Notes: generated by a model not told the origin, from the letters alone. A stretch of DNA of 64,000 nt from an uncultured Bacteroidales bacterium (GCA_900542355.1 UQNE01000004.1:75940-139939); one strand, 5' to 3'; shown: positions 43,937-53,278, numbered from the stretch's first letter. Translations and numbers: made by a program.

Positions 43937-44190
43937 ACATGCCGACATACTATTTATTCCTATTCTAAATAGCATTTATTTTCTGTTTTTTGTAAGTCGT
44001 ACATATATAGGCTGTTATGCGAATTATTTACATAAAAATGCTTGCTGCTATTGCAAATATCAAACTGCCTGAAAATCAACGGTCTATATGTTGAAAACTT
44101 TTGTAACTTGCTGATAATCAGTTCACAATGCGTAACTCGCTGAAATACGCACAAATACGCTGTTCCGTTCCCGTCTCCCTTCTGCACATA

Positions 44191-44222
44191 TTTGCCCATT
44201 CCGAAAAAAAGCAGTACCTTTG
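44191..44222 (+). promoter_or_regulatory. dnaA promoter
   Basis: TTTG (44191-44194), a 20-bp spacer and TACCTTTG (44215-44222) match the consensus, leaving a leader of about 105 nt before the dnaA ATG. Confidence 0.82.
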
Positions 44223-44334
44223 CACTCGAATTCGGAGGTAACCCCTTCGTCTTTTTTTCGCGCTTTTGCGAATGATGATACTTCGCACAGGTGAGTTTCT
44301 ACAAAAGCAAAATGTGCGCTTTATCAAAAAAACA

Positions 44335-45720
44335 ATGGATGAACAACTGAACATATTATGGGGCAAATGTCGGTCTGTCTTGGCTGACAATCTTACGCCC
44401 AGTGCCTACCAAACTTGGTTCGCACCCATTGTTCCGTTGCAATATGCCAACAATATATTGGTGCTGCAAGTCAAGTCGCAGTTTATCGCCGAGTATATCG
44501 AGGAGAACTATATCAACCTCCTGTCAGCCACTTTGTTCCGCGTCTTCGGTCAAGGCACGCAGTTGGAGTATCGTGTTCTGATTGACTCTACTTCCGGTGC
44601 TGGAAGTACAATCCCCTCTACCGGCACTTCCAACGAGAATATCCGCAAGGAAAATGGCTCCACGGGTGCCTATACACCCGCTACTCCGGCTATCGACTTT
44701 GATACGCAACTCAACGGTATCTACACTTTCGACTCCTATGTAGCCGGAGAACCGAACAAGTTGGCACGCACCGCAGGGGTCGCTGTCGCTAAGCAACCGG
44801 GGCATACCGCTTTCAACCCTCTCTTTATCTATGGTGGAAGTGGGGTAGGCAAGACCCACCTTGCCAATGCTATTGGCAACTATGTGCGCCTGCTCAACCC
44901 GCAATCGCGCGTGCTGTATGTTACCGCCAATACATTCAAACTCCAGTTCCAAGACGCCCGCAACACCAATCGTATCCCTGATTTCTTGAATTTCTATCAG
45001 AGTGTCGATGTACTGATTGTTGATGATATTCAGTACTTTGCAGGGCTCAAGGGGACGCAGGATACTTTCTTCCATATATTCAACTACCTACAGCAGTCCC
45101 ATAAGCAACTCATTCTCACCTCCGACCGCTCTCCGGTGCAACTCAAGGACATCGAAGATCGTCTCCTTACCCGCTTCAAATGGGGACTGTCGGCAGAGAT
45201 TACACGCCCTGACTACAACTTGCGCCGCAATATCTTGCTCAACAAGATGCACCGTGATGGCATTCAGTTGTCCGATGATGTGATAGATTTCATTGCTAAT
45301 AATGTGCGTGATTCGGTGCGCGATTTGGAAGGTATCTTAGCGAGTCTTTTGGCGCATTCTACGCTTACCGACCGAGAGATCGATCTTCAACTCACCGAGC
45401 AAGTCGTTTCGCATATCGTGGAGATACAACCTGCTTCCGTTGATTTGAGTGATGTGATGGGGGCTGTGGCAGAGCATTTCAATATCCCCGAGAAGTCTAT
45501 CCTTTCGCAGAATCGCTCTAAGGAGATTATGCAGGCACGCCATGTCGCTATCTATCTGAGCCGTGAACTCACAGGGCATTCTCTCAACGAGATTGGGCTT
45601 TATATGCACCGTACCCACGCTACGATTTTGCACTCTTATTCCCTTATGTGCCAGCAGTTAGACATCGATCCCGTCTTGCGCCAGCAAGTCCACCAGATCA
45701 AATCCGTCCTGCAACACTAA
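44335..45720 (+). CDS. dnaA: chromosomal replication initiator protein DnaA
   Basis: A 461-residue AAA+ initiator that binds DnaA boxes and opens the origin. Domain I (about 1-85) begins NILWGKCRSVLADNLTPSAYQTWF. A short variable linker follows, then the AAA+ core with Walker A GGSGVGKTH (Lys173) and Walker B LIVDDIQYF. The C-terminal DNA-binding domain carries RSKEIMQARHVAIYLSREL and GLYMHRTHATILHS. The start at 44335 matches the family N-terminus; upstream in-frame ATGs at 44266 and 44272 would add an unlikely leader. No dnaN follows, so the classical dnaA-dnaN order is absent. Confidence 0.97.
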   Translation: MDEQLNILWGKCRSVLADNLTPSAYQTWFAPIVPLQYANNILVLQVKSQFIAEYIEENYINLLSATLFRVFGQGTQLEYRVLIDSTSGAGSTIPSTGTSNENIRKENGSTGAYTPATPAIDFDTQLNGIYTFDSYVAGEPNKLARTAGVAVAKQPGHTAFNPLFIYGGSGVGKTHLANAIGNYVRLLNPQSRVLYVTANTFKLQFQDARNTNRIPDFLNFYQSVDVLIVDDIQYFAGLKGTQDTFFHIFNYLQQSHKQLILTSDRSPVQLKDIEDRLLTRFKWGLSAEITRPDYNLRRNILLNKMHRDGIQLSDDVIDFIANNVRDSVRDLEGILASLLAHSTLTDREIDLQLTEQVVSHIVEIQPASVDLSDVMGAVAEHFNIPEKSILSQNRSKEIMQARHVAIYLSRELTGHSLNEIGLYMHRTHATILHSYSLMCQQLDIDPVLRQQVHQIKSVLQH

Positions 45721-45821
45721 GTCCCCATTTTTACCACCCAATTCGCAACCTCCTTGCAGTAACACTAATCTGTTATCTTCTTTCGGCGTACAAGCACTAT
45801 TCCTCGCTGTGCTTTAATGAA

Positions 45822-45843
45822 CAATTAATCGTAATTAACGGAG
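45822..45843. repeat. dispersed repeat AATTAAYCGYAATTAACGG, copy 2
   Basis: This copy reads TCGT at the variable site. It lies between dnaA and the HAD gene. The following 60 bp contain TATATGGAG twice, as after copy 1; no gene is seen in this 224-bp gap. Confidence 0.65.
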
Positions 45844-45944
45844 TCTTTGTTCTGCGGCGTTTGGCATTTATATGGAGAATCGGAGCAGGCAGGAAACATG
45901 GTGTTTATATGGAGAAAAGTTAGTAGATTGGTAACAAGAAATCC

Positions 45945-46583
45945 TCATTGTGCGATGGCTATCAGGTCAGCAAAATCATCAATCACATAATCGGCGTTCA
46001 TAAGTTCCTCTCGTGTGCCGTTGCCGTAGGTAACACCGCAAGTCTTGATGCCGGCGTTGCGTCCCATATCGATGTCGTATTGCATATCGCCCACCATCAA
46101 TGCTTCTTCCTTTTTGCCATGTAGTGTTTCCAACACTTTGTACACCATATCCGGTGCCGGCTTGGCGTGTGCCACATCTTCTCCGGCTACTATACAAGCA
46201 ATGGCATCGCCAATATGTAGTTGCTCTATGTAGCCTGTCAGCGAGGCACTGTTCCTACTGCTTGCAATAGCCAACACCTTGCCCTGAGCATGTAGTTGCC
46301 GTATCGTTTCTACTACATGCGGAAAGGCCGACACAATCATTTCTTTTTTATTCTCCTCAAATATCCTGCGATAGGTTTCTGCGCAGTACTGCGTTTCCGC
46401 TGCCGTCATCGTGGGGAATAATGCACCGAATGCCTCATCCAAACGCAATCCGATGGTCTTAGCATATGCCTCGGCTGACTGCACTGCCAACCCCAATTGT
46501 TGCATTGTCTGTTGTAAAGTCTTTACAATCAGTGCTTGTGTGTCACCGATTGTTCCGTCAAAATCCAAGATGATATACTTCAT
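45945..46583 (-). CDS. HAD-superfamily phosphatase (phosphoglycolate phosphatase-like)
   Basis: A 212-residue haloacid-dehalogenase-like hydrolase. Motif I is ILDFDGTIGDT with the nucleophilic Asp near residue 8. Motif II is AIASSRNS with Ser at about 108, followed by the Lys of HAKPAPDM, and motif IV is MVGDMQYDIDMGRNAG. A helical cap (about 15-85) fits subclass C1 enzymes such as phosphoglycolate phosphatase or beta-phosphoglucomutase; the substrate is not determinable from sequence. Confidence 0.9.
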   Translation of the reverse strand: MKYIILDFDGTIGDTQALIVKTLQQTMQQLGLAVQSAEAYAKTIGLRLDEAFGALFPTMTAAETQYCAETYRRIFEENKKEMIVSAFPHVVETIRQLHAQGKVLAIASSRNSASLTGYIEQLHIGDAIACIVAGEDVAHAKPAPDMVYKVLETLHGKKEEALMVGDMQYDIDMGRNAGIKTCGVTYGNGTREELMNADYVIDDFADLIAIAQ

Positions 46584-46708
46584 TTCCTTCAGTTGTTTGT
46601 CAATTTATTCTTCCCTTTGTCAATTTATTCTGCTCTATCTCTCCCATGTTCCATGGAGAGCCTTGCTTCTTCGGGCAGAAGGAATCCCCCCTCAAGGCAA
46701 TTCCGCTG

Positions 46709-46740
46709 CAAAGATACGAAAAAAATGACCATTTCTCCAA
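46709..46740 (-). promoter_or_regulatory. probable promoter of the HAD gene
   Basis: On the minus strand TTG (46738-46740), a 21-bp spacer and TATCTTTG (46709-46716). It lies 126 bp from the start codon. The rest of the 386-bp divergent gap holds no gene. Confidence 0.62.
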
Positions 46741-46811
46741 CTACTTTTGCTCTTAAAATCCCCTCCCAATGCGCTGAAAAGCACTTTTTTGACGCAAAAT
46801 GGCGAAAAAAC

Positions 46812-46842
46812 TTGCAGGTCTGCAATTTATGTTGTAACTTTG
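46812..46842 (+). promoter_or_regulatory. promoter of the endonuclease/mutAB unit
   Basis: TTG (46812-46814), a 20-bp spacer and TAACTTTG (46835-46842), about 127 bp before the endonuclease ATG. Confidence 0.7.
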
Positions 46843-46969
46843 TGGACTTTTAGAAGTATAGGCGTTGTTGCATTCCGCTTCCTTGTGCCCGCAATCACAT
46901 CTCCATTATAGTATCGAGTACCAAAGCAAGCAACCGCCCAACGCCACCAATTAACCTTATAAAAATGCG

Positions 46970-48058
46970 ATGAATCGTAGATTTGTTTCTTTATTTGTTT
47001 CTCTGCTATGGGCAGGTTTGGCGATTGCCGTATCCGTTACTCCTGCCGAGAATCTTCCTGAGTATTATGCGGCAGTGAACAATCAATCGGGCAAAAACTT
47101 GTTTGATAAAGTACACACTATAGCAAAAGTGGGTTACCACTCGTTGGGTTATGATGGCTTATGGAGTGCGTATAAAGAGACGGACCTGCGCCCGGATGGA
47201 ACTATTTGGGATATGTACAGCAATTGTGAATTTAAGTTTGGTAGTAAACAATGTGGTAGTTATTCAGGTGAATGTTCGTGTTATAATCGTGAACATTCCA
47301 TCCCTAAATCGTGGTTTGGTGGTAGTAAATCCGGTCCCGGATGCGATATTTTTCACCTTGTACCTACTGATGGATATGTAAATAATCGACGCGGTAATCA
47401 ACCTTTCGGTGAGGTTGCATCGGCTACTTATACATCGGGCAACGGCAGTAAGTTGGGTAGTTCGAAGACAATCTCCGTAAACGGCAAAACAGTTGTAGGC
47501 GACAATATATCCGCTTCTTGTTCGGGTAAGGTATTTGAACCGATAGACGAATACAAAGGAGACTTCGCGCGTGGCTATTTTGGCACAATGATACGATGGG
47601 CTGGTGATTATCAGGCATTTACATCAGGAGAAGGTGGCTCTATCTTTAGCGGAAACTATACCGCTACGGGCTATTTCGGTCTGACCAAATACGGAGTGGC
47701 TTTGTTGCTCAAATGGCATCGTGAAGACCCTGTTTCGCAAAAGGAAATTGACCGCAACAACGGTATCCAAAAGACCCAAGGCAACCGCAATCCTTTTATC
47801 GATTACCCCTATCTTGTCGAGTATATATGGGGCGAAAAGGCGGGCGAGAAAGTGAACCTAAGCGAACTGATCAGTTCGTCGGATAGTCGTTTTATCCCTG
47901 GCAAAAGCAATGGTCTGCTCGATAAGGAATCCGCTATCGATGAGGTTACTTTCGAGCCTATCGAACCTGTGGCAAAGAAGGTCTTGCGCAATGGACAACT
48001 CCTTATTATAATAGGCGACAAGACCTACAACGCGCAGGGCGTGTTGGTCGAGAACTAA
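46970..48058 (+). CDS. secreted endonuclease I with T9SS-like tail
   Basis: A 362-residue extracellular nuclease of the endonuclease I (EndA/PF04231) family. The signal peptide covers 1-20. The catalytic domain (about 30-290) has the beta-beta-alpha-metal motif YNREHSIPKSWF with His109, preceded by DMYSNC and a Cys-rich loop (CGSYSGECSCYN), and followed by CDIFHLVPTDGYVNNRRGN. The C-terminus (RNGQLLIIIGDKTYNAQG...) is the T9SS-like tail shared with the glucan-locus proteins. It probably scavenges DNA for nucleotides or phosphate. mutA begins 36 bp downstream, an odd partner for a shared transcript. Confidence 0.93.
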   Translation: MNRRFVSLFVSLLWAGLAIAVSVTPAENLPEYYAAVNNQSGKNLFDKVHTIAKVGYHSLGYDGLWSAYKETDLRPDGTIWDMYSNCEFKFGSKQCGSYSGECSCYNREHSIPKSWFGGSKSGPGCDIFHLVPTDGYVNNRRGNQPFGEVASATYTSGNGSKLGSSKTISVNGKTVVGDNISASCSGKVFEPIDEYKGDFARGYFGTMIRWAGDYQAFTSGEGGSIFSGNYTATGYFGLTKYGVALLLKWHREDPVSQKEIDRNNGIQKTQGNRNPFIDYPYLVEYIWGEKAGEKVNLSELISSSDSRFIPGKSNGLLDKESAIDEVTFEPIEPVAKKVLRNGQLLIIIGDKTYNAQGVLVEN

Positions 48059-48094
48059 GAATAAATCAATAAACAACAATAAATCAATTTTATC

Positions 48095-49978
48095 ATGGCA
48101 GAACAAGAATTGAATTTGTTGGCTGATTTCCCCGCTGTGTCAACCAAGACATGGAAGGACAAAATCATCGCTGACTTAAAGGGTGCCGACTTCGAGAAAA
48201 AACTCGTTTGGCGCACTCCGGAAGGCTTCAATGTACAACCGTTTTATCGTCGTGAAGACCTCAAAGGACTCAAAACCACTACCTCCGCTCCGGGGCAATT
48301 CCCTTATGTGAGAGGTACGAAAACCAACAACGAATGGGCTATTCGTCAGAACATCTGTGCCTGCGAAAATGCTCGTAAGGCCAATGCGAAAGCCCTCGAT
48401 GTCCTCAACAAGGGCATCACTTCGCTCGGCTTCTGTTTAGACAAAGAGAAACTCAACTATCGTTTCATCAAGAACTTGCTCAATGGCATTAAGGCTGATG
48501 CTATCCGCATCAACTTCACTATTTGCCCTTGCGCTGCGCCTGAGTTGGCAGGTATTCTCGTTCGCTACTACGGACGCATGGGATACGATGTCAAGAAGAT
48601 GGAAGGCTCTATCAATGTCGACCCAATCAAGCAAATGCTCCTCAAGGGTAAGTTGCTCTCCCGCGAACAGGTATCTGAGAAAATCGCTGCTACCGTCAAA
48701 GCGGCTAAGTCGCTACCCGGCTACCGCGTGGTTGGTGTCAACTCCGTCATCCTCAACAACTCGGGTGCCTACTGCGCACAAGAACTGGCGTATGCCTTGG
48801 CATGGGGTGCTGAGTATATGACTATGCTGACCGAGGCAGGTGTACCTAACTACAAGGCTGCTAATGCTATCCGTTTCAATATGGGTATCGGTGGCAATTA
48901 CTTCATGGAGATTGCTAAGTTCCGTGCAGGTCGTATGCTGTGGGCGAAGATTGTAGAGGCATACAAGGCACCTCTCTTCACCGCTGCGCTTAAAGAGGCG
49001 GCTAAGATGAATGTTAGTGCGGAGACGAGTCGATTCAATATGACTATCTTCGATGCGTATGTCAACCTCCTCCGTTCACAGACCGAGACCATGTCTGCAG
49101 CCCTCGCCGGGGTGGATGAGATAGTGGTTACGCCGTTTGATGTTACCTACGAGCAACCTACTGATTTCTCCGAGCGTATCGCCCGCAATCAGCAACTCTT
49201 GCTCAAAGAGGAAGCCCACTTCGACAAAGTGGTTGACCCCGCTGCAGGTTCGTTCTACCTCGAGAACCTCACGCACTCTATCGCACAAGAGGCTTGGAAG
49301 CAGTTCCTCGCTATCCAAGAGCAGGGAGGTATGTACGAGATGGTCGCTTCCGGCAAACTACAGCAGGCTATGCAAGACAACCTCACCAAGCGTCTCGCCG
49401 ATGTGGCTAAGCGCAAGGAGATCTTGCTCGGCTCGAACCAATTCCCCAACTTCACTGAGACGGCTGCTAAGAAAATCAAAAACACCGATTGTGGCTGTGG
49501 CTGTTGCGCTAAACACGATGCACAGATTCCTATCTTGCCTGTCGCTCGCGCAGCAGAAGAGTTTGAGCAACTCCGTCTTGAGACCGAGGCTGCAAAGAAA
49601 CAACCGGTGGCATTCATGCTCACTATCGGTAACCTGGCTATGCGTATTGCGCGTGCACAGTTCTCTTGCAACTTCCTTGCTTGCGCCGGATACAAAGTGA
49701 TTGATAACAATGGCTTCCAAACTATTGCGGAGGGTATCAAGGCGGCTCGCAAGGCGAAAGCCGACATCATTGTCCTTTGCTCGAGTGATGATGAATATGC
49801 TACTTTGGCTCCCGAGGCATGGAAGAAACTGCAAGGTGCAAAAGAACTGTTCATCGTGGCCGGTGCACCCGCATGTATGGAAGACCTGCAGAAACTCGGT
49901 ATCGAGAACTTCATCCATGTCCGTTGCAATGTCCTCGAAACACTGAAAAAGTTTAACAAGCAACTCCTTAATAAATAA
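48095..49978 (+). CDS. mutA: methylmalonyl-CoA mutase small (beta) subunit
   Basis: The 627-residue non-catalytic partner of MutB in the B12-dependent conversion between succinyl-CoA and methylmalonyl-CoA, part of the propionate pathway. It has the mutase barrel (LNLLADFPAVSTKTWKDKIIADLKG..., FDVTYEQPTDFSERIARNQQ, VVDPAAGSFYLENLTH). Its C-terminal Rossmann domain lacks the cobalamin DxHxxG motif, as usual for this subunit (TIGNLAMRIARAQF instead). The linker contains a Cys cluster, CGCGCC at 466-471 plus His474, that I do not recall as a general family feature. mutB starts 9 bp after. Confidence 0.95.
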   Translation: MAEQELNLLADFPAVSTKTWKDKIIADLKGADFEKKLVWRTPEGFNVQPFYRREDLKGLKTTTSAPGQFPYVRGTKTNNEWAIRQNICACENARKANAKALDVLNKGITSLGFCLDKEKLNYRFIKNLLNGIKADAIRINFTICPCAAPELAGILVRYYGRMGYDVKKMEGSINVDPIKQMLLKGKLLSREQVSEKIAATVKAAKSLPGYRVVGVNSVILNNSGAYCAQELAYALAWGAEYMTMLTEAGVPNYKAANAIRFNMGIGGNYFMEIAKFRAGRMLWAKIVEAYKAPLFTAALKEAAKMNVSAETSRFNMTIFDAYVNLLRSQTETMSAALAGVDEIVVTPFDVTYEQPTDFSERIARNQQLLLKEEAHFDKVVDPAAGSFYLENLTHSIAQEAWKQFLAIQEQGGMYEMVASGKLQQAMQDNLTKRLADVAKRKEILLGSNQFPNFTETAAKKIKNTDCGCGCCAKHDAQIPILPVARAAEEFEQLRLETEAAKKQPVAFMLTIGNLAMRIARAQFSCNFLACAGYKVIDNNGFQTIAEGIKAARKAKADIIVLCSSDDEYATLAPEAWKKLQGAKELFIVAGAPACMEDLQKLGIENFIHVRCNVLETLKKFNKQLLNK

Positions 49979-49986
49979 GTAGCAAG

Positions 49987-52131
49987 ATGAAACCTAATTT
50001 CAAAGATATTGATATCAACAAAGTGGCTACTTCTCATGTAGAAGGAGCCAATGAAGCCAATTGGCAAACACCTGAATTGATCGATGTGAAGCCTATTTAC
50101 ACCAAGGAAGACCTCGAAGGTATGGAGCATCTCGACTATGTGTCGGGTATTCCGCCTTTCTTGCGTGGCCCCTATAGTGCGATGTATCCGTTGCGTCCTT
50201 GGACTATCCGTCAGTACGCAGGTTTCTCCACCGCACAAGAGTCCAACGCTTTCTATCGTCGTAACCTTGCCAGCGGTCAGAAAGGTCTGTCCGTAGCCTT
50301 CGACCTTCCTACCCACCGTGGATACAATGCGGACAACATGCGTGTAGTCGGCGATGTTGGAAAAGCGGGCGTAAGTATCTGCTCGCTCGAGGATATGAAA
50401 GTCCTCTTTGCCGGTATTCCGCTCAATAAGATGTCTGTCTCGATGACCATGAATGGTGCCGTGTTGCCTATCCTGGCTTTCTATATCAACGCAGGCTTGG
50501 AGCAGGGGGCTAAACTCGAAGAGATGGCGGGTACTATCCAAAACGACATCCTCAAAGAGTTTATGGTGCGCAATACCTATATCTATCCGCCTAAGTTCTC
50601 TATGAAGATCATCGCCGACATCTTTGAATATACCTCGCAGAAGATGCCTAAGTTCAACTCTATCTCTATCTCTGGTTACCACATGCAAGAGGCAGGTGCT
50701 ACGGCTGATATCGAGTTGGCTTATACGCTGGCCGATGGTATGGAGTATCTCCGTGCCGGTATCAATGCGGGTATGGATGTCGATGCGTTTGCACCGCGTC
50801 TGTCCTTCTTCTGGGCCATCGGTATGAACCACTTTATGGAGATTGCTAAGATGCGTGCCGGTCGTATGTTGTGGGCAAAGATTGTCAAGTCGTTTGGTGC
50901 TAAGAACCCCAAGTCGATGGCTCTGCGTACCCACTGCCAAACCTCAGGTTGGTCGCTTACCGAGCAAGACCCCTTCAACAATGTCGGTCGTACTTGTATC
51001 GAGGCTATGGGTGCCGCTCTCGGTCATACCCAGTCGCTCCACACCAACGCACTCGACGAGGCGATTGCCCTGCCTACCGATTTCTCTGCTCGTATTGCGC
51101 GTAATACCCAGATTTATATCCAAGAGGAAACAAAGGTCTGCAAGGAGATCGATCCGTGGGGTGGCTCCTACTATATAGAGTCGCTTACTAAAGAGATTAT
51201 GGACAAGGCTTGGGAGCATATCCAAGAGATCGAGAAACTCGGCGGTATGGCTGCGGCTATCGAGACGGGTATTCCTAAGATGCGTATCGAGGAAGCGGCT
51301 GCCCGCACCCAAGCGCGTATCGACTCGGGTACGCAGAAGATCATCGGTGTCAACGAGTATCGTCTTGATCACGAAGACCCGATCGACATCCTCGAGATCG
51401 ATAACACCGCTGTGCGTGAGGAGCAAGTCGCTCGTCTTAAAGAACTGCGTGCGCACCGTGATGAGAAAGCCGTACAAGAGGCTCTTGCCGAGATTACCGC
51501 TACCGTACAAGAGTGGGCAGACGGCAAAAAGTGTAGTCATAACCTCCTCGACTTGGCAGTTAAGGCTGCCGGTCTTCGTGCAAGCCTCGGCGAGATTTCC
51601 GATGCTTGTGAGAAAGTAGTAGGACGATATAAAGCAACCATTAGAACTATTTCAGGCGTGTACGCATCAGGAACTAAGAATGACAGTGATTTTGTTCGTG
51701 CGCAGCAACTCACTGCAGCCTTCGCTAAGAAAGAAGGCCGTCAACCTCGTATTATGATTGCCAAGATGGGTCAGGACGGACACGACCGTGGCGCCAAAGT
51801 GGTCGCTACCGGCTATGCTGACTGTGGTTTCGATGTCGATATGGGACCGTTGTTCCAAACTCCCGCCGAGGCGGCTAAACAAGCAGTAGAGAACGATGTC
51901 CATGTCTTGGGCGTTTCCTCTCTGGCTGCCGGCCATAAGACCCTCATCCCGCAGGTAATCGAAGAACTCAAGAAACTTGGCCGCCCCGACATCATGGTCA
52001 TCGCCGGAGGTGTTATCCCTGCTCAGGACTACGATTTCCTCTACAAGGCAGGTGTCGCTGCTATCTTTGGTCCCGGTACCAATGTGGCTAAGTCCGCTTG
52101 CACCATCATGGAACTGCTCATGGCTGAGTAA
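49987..52131 (+). CDS. mutB: methylmalonyl-CoA mutase large (alpha) subunit
   Basis: The 714-residue catalytic subunit. The N-terminal barrel has PFLRGPYSAMYPLRPWTIRQYAGF in the substrate region and LRTHCQTSGWSLTEQDPFNN. The C-terminal cobalamin domain carries the base-off ligand motif GQDGHDRGAK with His599 (Asp597, Gly602), followed by DVHVLGVSSLAAGHK and VIAGGVIP. Length and motifs are standard. Together with mutA and the distant meaB it implies a B12-dependent succinate-propionate route, common in fermentative Bacteroidales. A terminator follows about 100 bp downstream. Confidence 0.97.
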   Translation: MKPNFKDIDINKVATSHVEGANEANWQTPELIDVKPIYTKEDLEGMEHLDYVSGIPPFLRGPYSAMYPLRPWTIRQYAGFSTAQESNAFYRRNLASGQKGLSVAFDLPTHRGYNADNMRVVGDVGKAGVSICSLEDMKVLFAGIPLNKMSVSMTMNGAVLPILAFYINAGLEQGAKLEEMAGTIQNDILKEFMVRNTYIYPPKFSMKIIADIFEYTSQKMPKFNSISISGYHMQEAGATADIELAYTLADGMEYLRAGINAGMDVDAFAPRLSFFWAIGMNHFMEIAKMRAGRMLWAKIVKSFGAKNPKSMALRTHCQTSGWSLTEQDPFNNVGRTCIEAMGAALGHTQSLHTNALDEAIALPTDFSARIARNTQIYIQEETKVCKEIDPWGGSYYIESLTKEIMDKAWEHIQEIEKLGGMAAAIETGIPKMRIEEAAARTQARIDSGTQKIIGVNEYRLDHEDPIDILEIDNTAVREEQVARLKELRAHRDEKAVQEALAEITATVQEWADGKKCSHNLLDLAVKAAGLRASLGEISDACEKVVGRYKATIRTISGVYASGTKNDSDFVRAQQLTAAFAKKEGRQPRIMIAKMGQDGHDRGAKVVATGYADCGFDVDMGPLFQTPAEAAKQAVENDVHVLGVSSLAAGHKTLIPQVIEELKKLGRPDIMVIAGGVIPAQDYDFLYKAGVAAIFGPGTNVAKSACTIMELLMAE

Positions 52132-52232
52132 TCTCCGGCAAACTTTCCAAAAATAATCGATAGAGTTAATTGGAATAACCGATAGAGATTTTTATCTGTT
52201 CTATTCATTCAAACTGGCTCTATTGCCATATC

Positions 52233-52272
52233 AAAAAAGCGGCTATCCGTCTATTCGGTAGCCGCTTTTTTT
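52233..52272 (+). terminator. mutAB terminator
   Basis: AAAAAAGCGGCTA and TAGCCGCTTTTTTT pair across a short loop that also contains CCG/CGG. The flanking A and T runs would also allow termination on the minus strand. Confidence 0.9.
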
Positions 52273-52336
52273 GTTTTGTTGTTGATAGAACTTAATTGTC
52301 ATAGATATGTAAAATGAACAATTTTCTTCTTCTTGA

Positions 52337-52368
52337 TTTGGATATTCTAAAATTTATATGTACTTTTG
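52337..52368 (+). promoter_or_regulatory. promoter of the small peptide/lipoprotein unit
   Basis: TTTG (52337-52340), a 20-bp spacer and TACTTTTG (52361-52368) match the consensus exactly. Confidence 0.78.
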
Positions 52369-52403
52369 CAACGAAAATACTAAAACTTAAATTTAATACT
52401 ACA

Positions 52404-52478
52404 ATGAAAAACTACCGATTTTTATTCTCTTTGTTGCTCTTATGTAATGCCACATTCATTGAGTTGATGAAAAATTAG
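52404..52478 (+). CDS. 24-residue hydrophobic small ORF
   Basis: ATG at 52404, 36 bp after the promoter, opens MKNYRFLFSLLLLCNATFIE... and stops at 52476-52478. It resembles a bare signal peptide. It could be a small membrane peptide, a leader for the lipoprotein downstream, or the remnant of a deleted secreted protein. Confidence 0.35.
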   Translation: MKNYRFLFSLLLLCNATFIELMKN

Positions 52479-52505
52479 TACTAACAAATTTATAAAATTA
52501 TAATC

Positions 52506-52969
52506 ATGAAAAAGATACTTTTTCTCCTAACAGCCTTGGTTATATTAGTTGCATGTGATATTAAACCGACTATTGCAGAAAGTGGTAAGATTGATTGCAC
52601 TGAGGGCTATCAGATTCAACAGAGTAATGAGTTGGGAGAGCACCTGTTGACTCGTATATATGTATCTTATTTGAACGAAAAGCAGGGAATACATTTGATG
52701 AGGCACTAAATAGCATTAGAGATAATTTAGATATGTGGGCGCAATTTGTGATTGATGACAAAAAAAGTACAGGAATGTACGATACGGAAAAATGGGAAAT
52801 TCGTCAAGTTATCCGTAATGTCAAAAATACTCTCGATGATAAATTAGTTTATACTTCTATTGAATTGTATATGTTTTCAAAACTCTATGGTGCTTATATA
52901 GTTCTTGATAAGTATCGCGTCATCGATTCAGAAGGCAACATCTATAATTATGTCATTCCTAATGATTAG
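52506..52969 (+). pseudogene. small lipoprotein of unknown function with a 1-bp frameshift
   Basis: The lipoprotein signal MKKILFLLTALVILVAC (Cys17) is followed by DIKPTIAESGKIDCTEG... to NEKQG near 52690, then a premature stop at 52707-52709. A different frame continues smoothly as NTFDEALNSIRDNLDMWAQFVIDD... to TAG at 52967-52969. Restoring one A in GGAATAC joins them into a protein of about 155 residues. I recognise no family. Composition is AT-rich compared with its neighbours. Either the gene is freshly inactivated or the assembly lacks one base. A terminator hairpin follows. Confidence 0.6.
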
Positions 52970-53023
52970 TGAGACAAAAATACCGCCCCCCAAAAAAAAT
53001 GTATAGTCGCCCCCAAAAATAAC

Positions 53024-53062
53024 AAAAATACTGCCCAACTTGTCATTGAGCAGTATTTTTTT
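53024..53062 (+). terminator. terminator after the frameshifted lipoprotein
   Basis: AAAAATACTGC (53024-53034) pairs perfectly with GCAGTATTTTT (53050-53060), with T-rich flanks that could also serve the converging gene at 53279. Confidence 0.85.
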
Positions 53063-53170
53063 GTATCATAGGGGGCTATTTCTCGTTTGTTCCACTGCCG
53101 CTGCTTTTGTAGAATACCGAATTGTTATTTTGCTACCATTTAGCGCATTTTACTACCAAAATATCATCTC

Positions 53171-53222
53171 GTCTTTGCCGAGACTTAGTCGAAACTTTGT
53201 CGAGACCTCATCGAAACCTAAC
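53171..53222 (+). repeat. dispersed 11-bp-unit repeat, copy C
   Basis: Begins GTCTTTGCCGAGACTTAG and ends CATCGAAACCTAAC, just beyond the 3' end of the converging ugd gene. Confidence 0.8.
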
Positions 53223-53278
53223 GCAGATTTCTTTAATAGCATTTTGCTACTTAATCGTCTTGTTTGCTTACTTTTTGC

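Noticed and set aside
43617..43972. Short ORFs sharing VETLSRP-like peptides near 34 kb, 43 kb and 53 kb
   Set aside because: The peptide similarity comes from the dispersed 11-bp-unit repeat read in frame; no start signals or promoters support translation.
46625..46825. 66-codon minus-strand ORF between the HAD gene and the endonuclease
   Set aside because: It overlaps the minus-strand promoter of the HAD gene and has no recognisable features.
49255..50940. 561-codon open frame on the minus strand
   Set aside because: It spans mutA and mutB in antisense; both sense frames are unambiguous.
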